Numbered from the stretch's first letter, positions 12,043 to 20,049 are shown. The stretch is DNA of 42,453 bases from Verrucomicrobiaceae bacterium (GCA_027488755.1 JAIYAZ010000010.1:1-42453), one strand, 5' to 3'. Notes: generated by a model from the letters alone, not told the origin. Translations and numbers: made by a program.

Positions 12043-13044
12043 ATGGCCCGCCTCGTCACCTTCGGAGAACTGCTCCTGCGCCTCAGCTGCCCGGGACACC
12101 GCCGCTTCACCCAGATCGACAGCCTCGAAGTCCACTTCGCCGGCGCCGAGGCCAACGTCGCCGTCGCCGCCATCGCCTGCGGACACGAAGCCGCTGTGGT
12201 CGGCGCCCTGCCCCCCAACGGCATCGGCGAACTCGCCCGCCGCCACCTCGCCATGTGGGGCGTCGACACCACCGCCCTCCTCGCCCGCGGCGAACGCATC
12301 GGCGTCTACTACCTCGAAGCCGGCACCCTCCAGCGCCCCGCCGAGATCATCTACGACCGCGCCGGCAGCGCCTTCGCGACCACCCCGCCCGCCGCCTACG
12401 ACTGGCCCGCCCTCCTGCGCGGAGCCGATTGGTTCCACACCAGCGGCATCAATCCCGGCCTCTCCCCCGCCTGCGCCGAAGCCACCCTCACCGCCCTGCG
12501 CACCGCCCGCGACCTCGGCATCCCCGTCAGCTTCGACCTCAACTACCGCAAAAAACTCTGGGACCTCCCCACCGCCCGCACCGCCCTCGAAAAACTCCTC
12601 CCCCACGTCGACCTCCTCATCGCCGGCCGCGGCCAGCTCGCCGACGTGCTCGGCCTCACCTCCCCCCACGAGGACTTCGCCGGCGTCGAGGATGTCGCCC
12701 AGCAGGCCGCCCGCACCTTCGGCATCCCCCGCGTCTGCGTGCCCCGGCGCGGCAGCGGCGAAGCCACCCTCGAGACCCGCGCCGCCGTCTTCTTCGACGG
12801 CACCACCTGCCACCGCACCGCGTGGATGCCCTTTGAAATGATCGAGCCCCTCGGCGGCGGCGACGCCTTTGCCGGCGCCCTCATCGCCGCCCTCCTCGCC
12901 GGCGAAACGCCCGCCCGCGCCGCCGCCCTCGCCGTCGCCGCCGCCTGCGTGAAACACTCCATCCCCGGCGACTTCTTCAAGGCCCGCCCCCACGAAATCG
13001 AAGCCTTCCTCGCCGCCCCCTCCCACCGCGGCGTGCAACGCTAG
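12043..13044 (+). CDS. kdgK: PfkB-family sugar kinase, probable 2-keto-3-deoxygluconate kinase
   Basis: 333-residue ribokinase-fold kinase. The N-terminal GELLLRLSCPGHRRFTQ and the glycine-rich FAGAEANVAVAAIACG are typical of KDG kinases, as is the C-terminal AAACVKHSIPGDF. The catalytic motif reads PLGGGDAFAGAL, keeping the catalytic Asp and anion-hole glycines with Gly in place of the usual Ala. The expected reaction is ATP plus 2-keto-3-deoxygluconate to the 6-phosphate, the entry of uronic-acid sugars from pectin or alginate breakdown into the Entner-Doudoroff route. No aldolase gene is next to it. Start ATG 12043 is preceded by a C-rich leader without Shine-Dalgarno. Specificity within PfkB is inferred. 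Confidence 0.85.
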   Translation: MARLVTFGELLLRLSCPGHRRFTQIDSLEVHFAGAEANVAVAAIACGHEAAVVGALPPNGIGELARRHLAMWGVDTTALLARGERIGVYYLEAGTLQRPAEIIYDRAGSAFATTPPAAYDWPALLRGADWFHTSGINPGLSPACAEATLTALRTARDLGIPVSFDLNYRKKLWDLPTARTALEKLLPHVDLLIAGRGQLADVLGLTSPHEDFAGVEDVAQQAARTFGIPRVCVPRRGSGEATLETRAAVFFDGTTCHRTAWMPFEMIEPLGGGDAFAGALIAALLAGETPARAAALAVAAACVKHSIPGDFFKARPHEIEAFLAAPSHRGVQR

Positions 13045-13097
13045 CGCCCCGCCCCAGCCCACGCCGGCCGGTTTGGTTTTTGGCTCCCCGCCATATT

Positions 13098-13124
13098 TCC
13101 TCCGTGTCCTCCGTGCGCTCCGTG
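13098..13124 (+). repeat. Three tandem 9-base units upstream of thrS
   Basis: TCCTCCGTG, TCCTCCGTG and CGCTCCGTG lie head to tail, followed by TTTAAAC. The block is 23 bases before the thrS start. It is noncoding and not part of a recognisable promoter. Its pyrimidine-rich strand is the plus strand, as in the other short tandem tracts of this window. Confidence 0.8.
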
Positions 13125-13147
13125 TTTAAACATTAACTTCTTTCACC

Positions 13148-14983
13148 ATGACCGAGATCGAAACCCTCCGCCACTCCGCCGCGCACGTGCTCGCCACCGC
13201 CATCCTCCGGCTCTGGCCCGAGGCCCAGCTCGCCGCCGGCCCGCCCGTCGAGCAGGGCTTCTACTACGACATCGAACTCGACCACCGCATCACCCCCGAG
13301 GACTTCCCCGCCATCGAGGCCGAGATGAAACGCGAGATCAAAGCCAACCACCGCTTTGAACGCGTCGAAATCACCCGCTTCGAAGCCATCGAAATGGCCA
13401 TGGACGGCAGCCTCGGCGCCCTCGGCCCGCGCCCCCAGGCCAGCAAATTCAAACTCGATATCGCCGAAAACATCCCCACCGGCGAAGTCATCACCCTCTA
13501 CCGCAACGGCGACTTCACCGACCTCTGCGCCGGCCCCCACGTCATGCGCACCGGCAACGTCGGCGCGTTCAAGCTCACCCACGTCGCCAGCGCCTACTAC
13601 AAGGGCGACGAAAGCAACCCCCAGCTCCAGCGCATCTACGGCACCGCGTTTAAAAACAAAACGCAGATGGACGAATACTTCGCCCTCCTCGAAGAGGCGA
13701 AGAAACGCGACCACCGCCGCATCGGCCAGGAAATGGGCCTCTTCGCGATGGACCCCGAGTTCGTCGGCCCCGGCCTGCCACTTTGGCTGCCGAAAGGCAC
13801 CGTCCTCGTCGAGGAACTCGAAAAACTCGCCAAGGAAACCGAATTCGCCGCCGGCTACCACCGCGTCCGCACCCCCCACCTCGCCCGCGAGAAGATGTAT
13901 CGCACCAGCGGCCACCTCCCCTACTACGAGGAAAGCATGTTCCCCGCGATGGAGCTGGCGACCGAGGAAACCCCCTCTCAACCCTCAACCCTCAACTCTC
14001 AACCAGAAGTAACGGTCGCCACCGACCGTTACTTCTTAAAGGCCATGAACTGTCCGCACCACCACCGCATCTTTGCGGCGGAGCCGCGGAGCTACCGCGA
14101 GTTGCCCCTGCGCCTCGCCGAGTATGGCTGCTGCTACCGCTACGAGCAGTCCGGCGAGTTGTTCGGCCTCATGCGCGTCCGCTCGATGAACATGAACGAC
14201 GCGCACATCTACTGCACCACCGAGCAGTTCGCCGACGAGTTCCGCGCCGTGAACGAGATGTATCTCAAATACTTCAAAATCTTCGGCTTCGGGAAATACC
14301 AGATGCGCTTCTCCACCCACGACCCCGCCCGCCTCGGGCAGAAATTCGTGGACGAGCCCGAACTCTGGAAAAAAACCGAGGACATGGTCCGCCGCGTCCT
14401 CATTGAAAGCGGCATCAACTACGTCGAAGTCCCCAACGAAGCCGCCTTCTACGGCCCCAAAATCGACGTCCAGGTCTACAGCGCCATCGGCCGCGAATTC
14501 ACCATCGCCACGAACCAGGTCGACTTCGCCGTCCCCTCCCGCTTCGGCCTCACCTACCGCGACCGCGACAACCTCGAAAAAACCCCCCTCTGCATCCACC
14601 GCGCCCCCCTCGGCACCCACGAGCGCTTCATCGGCTTCCTCATCGAGCACTACGCGGGGAACTTCCCCCTCTGGCTCGCCCCCGAGCAGGTCCGCATCCT
14701 CCCCATCGGCGACGACGACGACCTCATCGCCAGCGCCCGCGAACTCGAACGCGAACTCCGCGCCCACGAAGTCCGCGCCGAAGTCGACGCCACCAGCGAC
14801 CCCATCAAAGCCAAAATCGCCAACGCCGAGCACGCCAAAGTCCACACCATGCTCGTCCTCGGCCGCCGCGACCTGGAGGCCGGCGTCCTCAGCGTCCGCG
14901 TCCACGGCCAGGGCAACCTCGGCGCCAAACCCCGCGCCGAAGTCCTCACCGACCTCCTCACCGCCATCAAAACCCGCTCGTAG
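13148..14983 (+). CDS. thrS: Threonyl-tRNA synthetase lacking the TGS domain
   Basis: Charges tRNA-Thr in the cytoplasm. The 611 residues begin directly with the editing domain (HSAAHVLA at residue 8, FTDLCAGPHV near 123-132); the usual N-terminal TGS domain of about 60 residues is absent. The class II catalytic core follows: motif 2 region YEQSGELFGLMRVRSMNMND, zinc ligand Cys302 in KAMNCPHHH and motif 3 CIHRAPLGTHERFIGFLIEH. The anticodon-binding domain occupies about 515-611. Residues about 275-292 are an unusual low-complexity insert encoded by a tandem heptamer tract and hairpin, just before the conserved DRYFLKAMNCP. ATG 13148 has a C/T-rich leader with no Shine-Dalgarno. The upstream intergenic sequence is too short and has no in-frame TGS-like sequence that I could see. 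Confidence 0.95.
   Translation: MTEIETLRHSAAHVLATAILRLWPEAQLAAGPPVEQGFYYDIELDHRITPEDFPAIEAEMKREIKANHRFERVEITRFEAIEMAMDGSLGALGPRPQASKFKLDIAENIPTGEVITLYRNGDFTDLCAGPHVMRTGNVGAFKLTHVASAYYKGDESNPQLQRIYGTAFKNKTQMDEYFALLEEAKKRDHRRIGQEMGLFAMDPEFVGPGLPLWLPKGTVLVEELEKLAKETEFAAGYHRVRTPHLAREKMYRTSGHLPYYEESMFPAMELATEETPSQPSTLNSQPEVTVATDRYFLKAMNCPHHHRIFAAEPRSYRELPLRLAEYGCCYRYEQSGELFGLMRVRSMNMNDAHIYCTTEQFADEFRAVNEMYLKYFKIFGFGKYQMRFSTHDPARLGQKFVDEPELWKKTEDMVRRVLIESGINYVEVPNEAAFYGPKIDVQVYSAIGREFTIATNQVDFAVPSRFGLTYRDRDNLEKTPLCIHRAPLGTHERFIGFLIEHYAGNFPLWLAPEQVRILPIGDDDDLIASARELERELRAHEVRAEVDATSDPIKAKIANAEHAKVHTMLVLGRRDLEAGVLSVRVHGQGNLGAKPRAEVLTDLLTAIKTRS
13975..14036 (+). repeat. In-frame heptamer tract plus perfect hairpin inside thrS
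   Basis: Four tandem heptamers, CTCTCAA, CCCTCAA, CCCTCAA and CTCTCAA (13975-14002), are followed by a perfect stem with 14-bp arms (14005-14018 and 14023-14036) and the loop CCAC. The right arm encodes the conserved DRYFL region of ThrRS, while the left arm is its inverted copy and, with the heptamers, encodes a novel stretch. The reading frame is kept open. Confidence 0.92.
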
Positions 14984-14990
14984 AAAGGTA

Positions 14991-15014
14991 GGGACGCCAC
15001 TCCGCTGGCGTCCC
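14991..15014 (+). terminator. Hairpin downstream of thrS
   Basis: GGGACGCCA (14991-14999) and TGGCGTCCC (15006-15014) form a perfect 9-bp stem with loop CTCCGC, eight bases after the thrS stop. A pyrimidine tract (CCTTCCCCCTCC) follows instead of a T-run. It is a possible termination or mRNA-end structure, or a copy of a dispersed small palindrome. Confidence 0.45.
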
Positions 15015-15122
15015 CCTTCCCCCTCCGCCGCGGAATTGCCGCGCCGGAGCGCAGATTTCGACACCCCCCTCGAAACGTCGATTGACAATTCGCCCGCCGA
15101 CTGATTCCTGAACGGGAAATCT

Positions 15123-16625
15123 ATGTTTGCCCGGCGCCTTCTTCTGCCCCTGCTGCTCCTGTCCGCCACCCTCCTCGGGGGCGCACACGCCGACGACCGC
15201 CAGCCGGTCGCCAAGCAAAACGCCGCCGAACTCCTCCGCGACGCCGAGCGCGCCCTCGCCTTCACGGTGAAATCCGCCCGCGCCGACGACCGGCTCGCCC
15301 CCACCAACCCCGCGGCCAAGCCCTTCCTCGAGTCCCTCAAAAAGACCAACGCCGCCCTCGTCGACGCCCGCCGCTCCCTCAGCGCGAAGGACGCCAAATT
15401 CTTCACCAGCCTCGATGCCGCCCGCGCCGGCGTCGCGCAGATGCAGACCACCCTGCCCCTCGCGAAAACGAAGAACAGCGACGTCCTCGCCGGCACCACC
15501 AAGGTCCATGGCGCCGTGACGACTCTCCAGAAAAACTACGGCGCCCTCGCCGTGCGCGCCAAGCAGGGCGGCAAACTCTCCGCCGTCGAAAAGGCCCGCT
15601 TCGACAAACTCAAGGCCAAACAGCTCAACCTCGCCAAACAGGCCCGCGCCCTCTCGAAAAAACTAAAGGGCAACCCCGCCCTCAGCGCCGGTCTGCGCGA
15701 CATCAGCAAACGCGCCCAGAAGGTCGGCAAGTCGCCGAACACCCCGAACGCCTTCGCCAGCGCCCTCGACATCGTCTCCACCCTCCTGGGCATGTTCTCG
15801 GGCCTCAACTACTACGTCCCCGCGCAAAACCGCAACGACTGGCGCACCCTCACCGCGCCCACGACAAGCTGGTATGTGCCCGACACCTACTACGCGGACC
15901 TCCCCTACGACTGGAGCTACACCGAGACCTCCGTCTCCGTCTACGAAAGCTACGAAGTCTCCATCACCGAAGAGGAAATGACGATCGAGGAAAGCTACCT
16001 CGAAGAAAGCAGCTTTGAAGTGAGCGAAGAGGAGGAACTCGCGATCTGCGACGAAAGCGCCTCCATCGACGAAGAAGACTTCCAGTCCGACGAAGGCCTC
16101 GGCGACGAAAGCGAAGACCCCGCGGACGAAAGTGACGAATCCACCGACGAAGGCACCGACGAGTCGGGCGACGAAACCGGCGACGAGACCGGCGACGAGA
16201 CCACTGACGAAGGCACCGACGAAGGCTCCGACGAAGGCTCCGACGAAGGCTCCGACGAAGGCTCCGACGAAGGCTCCGACGAAGGCTCCGATGAGTCCGG
16301 CGATGAAGGCACGGACGAATCCGGTGACGAGTCCGGCGAAGAGGGTTCCGGGGACGAATCCATGAGCGAAGAGGGCACCGACGAGGAATCCACGGGCGAC
16401 GAAGGCTCCGGCGACGAAGGCGGCGGCGACGAGAGCGGCGACGAGGGCGGCGACGAGGGCGGCGACGAAGGCGGCGGCGACGAAGGCGGCGACGAAGGCG
16501 GCGACGAAGGCGGCGACGAAGGCGGCGATGAAGGCGGCGATGAAGGCGGCGATGAAGGCGGCGATGAAGGCGGCGATGAAGGCGGCGATGAAGGCGGCGG
16601 CGACGAGGGCGGCGGCGAAGAATAG
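15123..16625 (+). CDS. Secreted protein with Lys/Ala-rich helical half and highly acidic repeat tail
   Basis: 500 residues, family not recognised. The signal peptide is cleaved after AHA (residue 23). Residues about 24-225 are rich in Lys, Ala and Leu and look helical, perhaps coiled coil. Residues about 230-260 are Tyr/Trp-rich (NYYVPAQNRNDW, TSWYVPDTYYADLPYDW). From about 262 to the end the chain is almost wholly Asp, Glu, Ser, Thr and Gly, including (DEGS)6 at 366-389 and 14 DEGG units from residue 440. The tail lacks the GGxGxD signature of RTX repeats. A strongly basic half joined to a strongly acidic half suggests ion or surface binding, but no function can be assigned. ATG 15123; a TTGACA occurs at 15082-15087 without a good -10 box. 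It heads a run of three secreted-protein genes. Confidence 0.85.
   Translation: MFARRLLLPLLLLSATLLGGAHADDRQPVAKQNAAELLRDAERALAFTVKSARADDRLAPTNPAAKPFLESLKKTNAALVDARRSLSAKDAKFFTSLDAARAGVAQMQTTLPLAKTKNSDVLAGTTKVHGAVTTLQKNYGALAVRAKQGGKLSAVEKARFDKLKAKQLNLAKQARALSKKLKGNPALSAGLRDISKRAQKVGKSPNTPNAFASALDIVSTLLGMFSGLNYYVPAQNRNDWRTLTAPTTSWYVPDTYYADLPYDWSYTETSVSVYESYEVSITEEEMTIEESYLEESSFEVSEEEELAICDESASIDEEDFQSDEGLGDESEDPADESDESTDEGTDESGDETGDETGDETTDEGTDEGSDEGSDEGSDEGSDEGSDEGSDESGDEGTDESGDESGEEGSGDESMSEEGTDEESTGDEGSGDEGGGDESGDEGGDEGGDEGGGDEGGDEGGDEGGDEGGDEGGDEGGDEGGDEGGDEGGDEGGGDEGGGEE
16218..16289 (+). repeat. Six perfect 12-base repeats encoding DEGS
   Basis: The unit GACGAAGGCTCC occurs six times head to tail without mismatch. 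The perfect copies imply recent expansion by slippage or unequal crossing over. Confidence 0.95.
16440..16616 (+). repeat. 14-unit array encoding DEGG
   Basis: Fourteen 12- or 15-base units encode DEGG or DEGGG up to the C-terminus. Units in the middle use GACGAAGGCGGC, and six consecutive later ones switch to GATGAAGGCGGC. This codon switch marks separate expansion blocks. Confidence 0.95.
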
Positions 16626-16643
16626 TCCGCTGCCCCCACGACC

Positions 16644-17810
16644 ATGTTCACCCGCTCCATTCTTGCGCTAACCCTTGCGTCCGGCCTCGCCGCGTCCGCG
16701 GTGGCCGGGGACGTCGATTGGGACATCGACGTCTACCCCTCGGGCAATCTCTTTCCCTCCCTCGTCGTGGGCACCGCCCGCGTCGACTCCGACGAAGAGC
16801 TTTTCCCCGTGTGGGACGGCCATCACCTCGGCGACCCCCAGGGCCTCATCGGCGCCAGCATCAGCGGGCTGCAGGAGGACGACGAAGTCGAGCTCGTCGT
16901 CGAGGAAAACGAATTCATGAAGGCCGCCCGCTTCACCGGCCGCGTGGAGGAAACCAGCGACGAAGACCTCGTCGTCCACCCGAAGATCCCCTACCGCTAC
17001 AAGGACCTCATGCGCCTCACCCAGGTTCAGCCGCTGGACATCACCATGGAGCTCTTCGTCAACGGCGAAAGCATGGGCCAGAAAACCCGCACCATCACCG
17101 CGCGCTCCGTCAACGACTGCCTCTTCGGCGTGCAGGAGAGCGAGGACAACACCTCCGACTACGCCTGGCTCTTCAGCGTCTACGTCAACGAAAACCACCC
17201 CTGGGTCGACCGCCTCCTCAAGGAAGCCCTCGAGACCGGCATCGTCGATTCCTTCGACGGCTACCAGTCCCGCGACGACGAAAAGGTCATCCTCCAGATC
17301 TTCGCCATCTGGAACGTCATGCAGCGCCACGGCATGCGCTACAGCGACATCACCACCACCGCAGCCGAGACCGACGGCGTCTACAGTCAGCACGTCCGCC
17401 TGCTTGACCAGTCCATGAACGCCACCCAGGCCAATTGCGTCGACGGCTCCGTCCTCCTCGCCTCGCTCCTCCGCAAGATCGGCCTGCGTTGCAGCCTCGT
17501 CCTCGTGCCCGGCCACATGTATCTCGCCGTCGACCTCAGCGACGACGCCACCATCGGCATCGAAACCACCCTCATGGGCGAAAAAAGCCTCGCCGAGATC
17601 GACCGCCGCAAATTCCCCTCCTTCGCCAAACTCGACGAGCCCCAGCAGCAGGCCGCCTGGAATTCCTTCGAAGGCGCCGTCTCCACCGGCACCGAAAACC
17701 TCGAAGAAGCCGCCGACAAGATCGACAGCGACGACATGAGCTACCAGCTCATCGACGTCTCCGAGGCCCGCCGCCGCGGCATTCTCCCGATTTCCTTCCC
17801 CGACAAGTAA
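16644..17810 (+). CDS. Secreted transglutaminase-like protein
   Basis: 388 residues with a signal peptide cleaved near AVA-GD (residue 21). The C-terminal half resembles the transglutaminase/cysteine protease fold: candidate nucleophile Cys265 in QANCVDGSVLLASLLRKIGL, His291 in VPGHMYLAVDL and Asp297. The N-terminal part (about 22-150) is beta-rich and acidic, perhaps a binding domain. Such folds in bacteria include peptidases and amidases as well as cross-linking enzymes, so the reaction is open. It lies 18 bases after the acidic-repeat protein and 30 before a small secreted protein, all on the same strand, which suggests an operon. If it cross-links proteins, the Lys-rich half of its neighbour would be an obvious substrate, but that is conjecture. 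Confidence 0.75.
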   Translation: MFTRSILALTLASGLAASAVAGDVDWDIDVYPSGNLFPSLVVGTARVDSDEELFPVWDGHHLGDPQGLIGASISGLQEDDEVELVVEENEFMKAARFTGRVEETSDEDLVVHPKIPYRYKDLMRLTQVQPLDITMELFVNGESMGQKTRTITARSVNDCLFGVQESEDNTSDYAWLFSVYVNENHPWVDRLLKEALETGIVDSFDGYQSRDDEKVILQIFAIWNVMQRHGMRYSDITTTAAETDGVYSQHVRLLDQSMNATQANCVDGSVLLASLLRKIGLRCSLVLVPGHMYLAVDLSDDATIGIETTLMGEKSLAEIDRRKFPSFAKLDEPQQQAAWNSFEGAVSTGTENLEEAADKIDSDDMSYQLIDVSEARRRGILPISFPDK

Positions 17811-17840
17811 TCCCCACCCACCACCAACAACCTCCACACC

Positions 17841-18350
17841 ATGAAATCCACCCCGTTCCTGCTCGCCGCGCTCGCGCTGGCCTTCACCCTCACCGCCCGC
17901 GCGGAAGACACCCAGAAAATCGCCTACCCCACGCCCGACGCCCCGAGCTTCATCATCGAAGCCCCGTCCAGCTGGGAACTCACCCCGGCCGACGAAGATG
18001 GCGGTTACTTCCACCTCTCCGGCCCGAATGATGCCACCCTCTCCTTCCGCAGCCTCCCCGGCAGCGAGGACGCGCTCAAAAACGCCATCCAGGACAGCCT
18101 CGCCCGCATCAACGAAAAATTCACCGACGTCGAAATGGGCGACGCGAAGGATTGGAAACCCTCCGGCCTCACCGGCTTCTACGCCATCGGCGGCGGTAAG
18201 GAAAAGGATGGCACCGCCGTGCGCATCGGCGTCGCCTGGTGCGAACTCTCCGACGGCAAAATCGTCGAAATGTGGTTCGTCGCCAACGATGACGACGAGA
18301 CCGGCATCGGCCAGGCGCAGGACATCGTGAACTCCCTCACCTCGCCCTAA
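17841..18350 (+). CDS. Small secreted protein of unknown function
   Basis: 169 residues with a signal peptide cleaved after ARA (residue 21). The mature part of about 148 residues is alternately beta-like and helical (FIIEAPSSWELTPADEDGGY, FRSLPGSEDALKNAIQDS, IGVAWCELSDGKIVEMWFV). The opening resembles small periplasmic proteins with a PsbP/DUF1795-like fold in which a Trp near APSSW is typical, but I cannot confirm this. It is the third gene of the secreted cluster. No Shine-Dalgarno is present before ATG 17841; the leader is ACAACCTCCACACC. Confidence 0.72.
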   Translation: MKSTPFLLAALALAFTLTARAEDTQKIAYPTPDAPSFIIEAPSSWELTPADEDGGYFHLSGPNDATLSFRSLPGSEDALKNAIQDSLARINEKFTDVEMGDAKDWKPSGLTGFYAIGGGKEKDGTAVRIGVAWCELSDGKIVEMWFVANDDDETGIGQAQDIVNSLTSP

Positions 18351-18457
18351 CCCCGCCCCCACAATCCGCTTCCCCCGGGCCCCGCGCCCGGAGAAGGATG
18401 CTCGCGCGTCACCCGTCGCCTCCCGCGGCGGATCGACGCGCGAATTTTTTTGCCGCC

Positions 18458-19582
18458 ATGCCCGCCGCCCCGGATCCCGCGCCCGCCCTCAAGGAAAGCC
18501 TCAACGCCGCCCGCTTCCGCCGCACCGCCGCGGAACTCACCGCCGTCCACCCCTCCTTCGACGCCGCCCGCTTCCTCGCCGTCACCCTCCCCGGCCTCGA
18601 CGAACTCAGCCTGCTCCAACGCATCCGGCGCATGACCGATGGCCTCCACGCCACCCTCCCCGCCGGCTATCCCCGCGCCCTCCGCATCCTCCGCGCCTGG
18701 GCCGCCCGCCTCGACCGAGGCTTTGTCACGCTCGTCCCGCCCGATTACGTCGGCTGCCACGGCCACGCGCACTTCAAAGCCTCCATGGAGGCCCTCGCGG
18801 AGTTCACCCGGCTCGGCAGCGCGGAGTTTGCCATCCGCGAATTCCTCCGCCGCGACCTGCCGCGCACCCTTGCCGTCATGGAGCGCTGGTCCCGCGACCC
18901 GGACGAACACCTCCGCCGCCTCGCCAGCGAAGGCTGCCGCCCCCGGCTCCCGTGGTCCTTCCGCCTCGAGCCCCTCATCGCCGATCCCTCCCCCGTCGCC
19001 CCCATCCTCGAAAACCTCCGCGCCGACCCCAGCCTCTACGTCCGCAAATCCGTCGCCAACCACCTCAACGACATCACGAAGGACCACCCCGCCTGGGTGC
19101 TCGACCGCCTCGCCACCTGGCCCGCCGACCACGCGCCCACCGCGTGGATCACCCGCCACGCCCTCCGCACGCTCATCAAGCAGGGCCACCCCCGCGCTCT
19201 CGCCCTCATCGGCGCCGGCGAACCCGCCCGCGTCCGCGTCGAAGCCTTCACCGCCACGCCGGAGCGACTGCGCCTCGGCGACCGCCTCACCCTCACCGCG
19301 CGGATCGCCGCCACCAGCCCCCGCCCCCAGCGGCTCGTCGTCGATTACCGCGTCCACTACGTCAAAAAATCCGGCGCCACCTCCGGCAAGGTCTTCAAGC
19401 TCCGCGAAGTCACCCTCGCCCCCGGCGCCACGGTCACCCTCACCCACGCGCAGACCCTCCGCGACTTCACCACGCGCCGCCACCACCCCGGGCTCCACGC
19501 CGTGGAACTCCTCGTCAACGGCGCGAGCCTCGCCCGCACCGCCTTCACGCTCGAAACCGGCCGCGCCGCGCCACGTCCCTAG
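18458..19582 (+). CDS. AlkC-type DNA alkylation repair glycosylase with C-terminal Ig-like domain
   Basis: 374 residues. HEAT-like helical repeats of the AlkC/AlkD superfamily occupy about 1-245, with hallmark stretches RRLASEGCRPRLPWS and DPSLYVRKSVANHLNDI. A beta-rich Ig-like domain follows at about 250-365 (RLTLTARIAATSPRPQRLVV, VTLTHAQTLRDFTTRRHHPG), a combination known in the AlkC branch. The expected activity is removal of N3- or N7-methylated purines from DNA in the cytoplasm. ATG 18458 is preferred because the first 20 residues from ATG 18398 are low-complexity and outside the domain. A small stem (CCGGGC/GCCCGG, 18375-18391) lies upstream. The stop overlaps the convergent membrane protein at CTAG. 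Confidence 0.85.
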   Translation: MPAAPDPAPALKESLNAARFRRTAAELTAVHPSFDAARFLAVTLPGLDELSLLQRIRRMTDGLHATLPAGYPRALRILRAWAARLDRGFVTLVPPDYVGCHGHAHFKASMEALAEFTRLGSAEFAIREFLRRDLPRTLAVMERWSRDPDEHLRRLASEGCRPRLPWSFRLEPLIADPSPVAPILENLRADPSLYVRKSVANHLNDITKDHPAWVLDRLATWPADHAPTAWITRHALRTLIKQGHPRALALIGAGEPARVRVEAFTATPERLRLGDRLTLTARIAATSPRPQRLVVDYRVHYVKKSGATSGKVFKLREVTLAPGATVTLTHAQTLRDFTTRRHHPGLHAVELLVNGASLARTAFTLETGRAAPRP

Positions 19583-19968
19583 CTCCGCCGGAAAAACAGC
19601 AGCGGCAGCGCGAGAACCGCCGTCGCCAAAGCCTGCAGCGGCGGCACGATCAAAAAGACCAGCGCGCCCTGCGCGTCCGGCGAAACAAACATCGCCTCGT
19701 AATACAGCCCGTTCCCCAGCGCGCAGACCACCGCCGCCGCCAGGAACAACCAACGCGCGAGCGCGGACCGGCTGCGGGCTGCCCCAAAAATCACCAGCGC
19801 ATACGGCAGCAGCACCCACAGCACAAAGGCCACCGGCGCCCAGCCAAATCCCCCGCTCAAATTCTTCAGCAGCACCGTGAGCGAAAACGCGGCGGCCGCC
19901 CCCGCGAGGACGATCGCCGGCCAGCGCGGCAGCAGGGAACGGTCGACGGAAGGGGTCGGACTCGACAT
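19579..19968 (-). CDS. Small four-TM membrane protein, unknown
   Basis: 129 residues from ATG 19968-19966. Four hydrophobic segments (about 19-35, 42-62, 71-90 and 97-122) leave almost no soluble part. No family motif is recognised. An upstream in-frame ATG at 20001 would add eleven polar residues and is less likely. The gene is convergent with the AlkC-like gene, sharing CTAG 19579-19582 as overlapping stops. Confidence 0.7.
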   Translation of the reverse strand: MSSPTPSVDRSLLPRWPAIVLAGAAAAFSLTVLLKNLSGGFGWAPVAFVLWVLLPYALVIFGAARSRSALARWLFLAAAVVCALGNGLYYEAMFVSPDAQGALVFLIVPPLQALATAVLALPLLFFRRS

Positions 19969-20049
19969 CCGCCGACCCTGCCCGATATCCGCGGCGAACA
20001 AAACGATTTTGTTCCCGCCCGACCCTCCCCCGCCAAAAACCCCGGTCGC

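Noticed and set aside
15995-16726. Minus-strand frame reading PSSPPSS repeats
   Set aside because: Complement of the DEGG/DEGS repeats; it crosses two plus-strand genes and has no separate signals.
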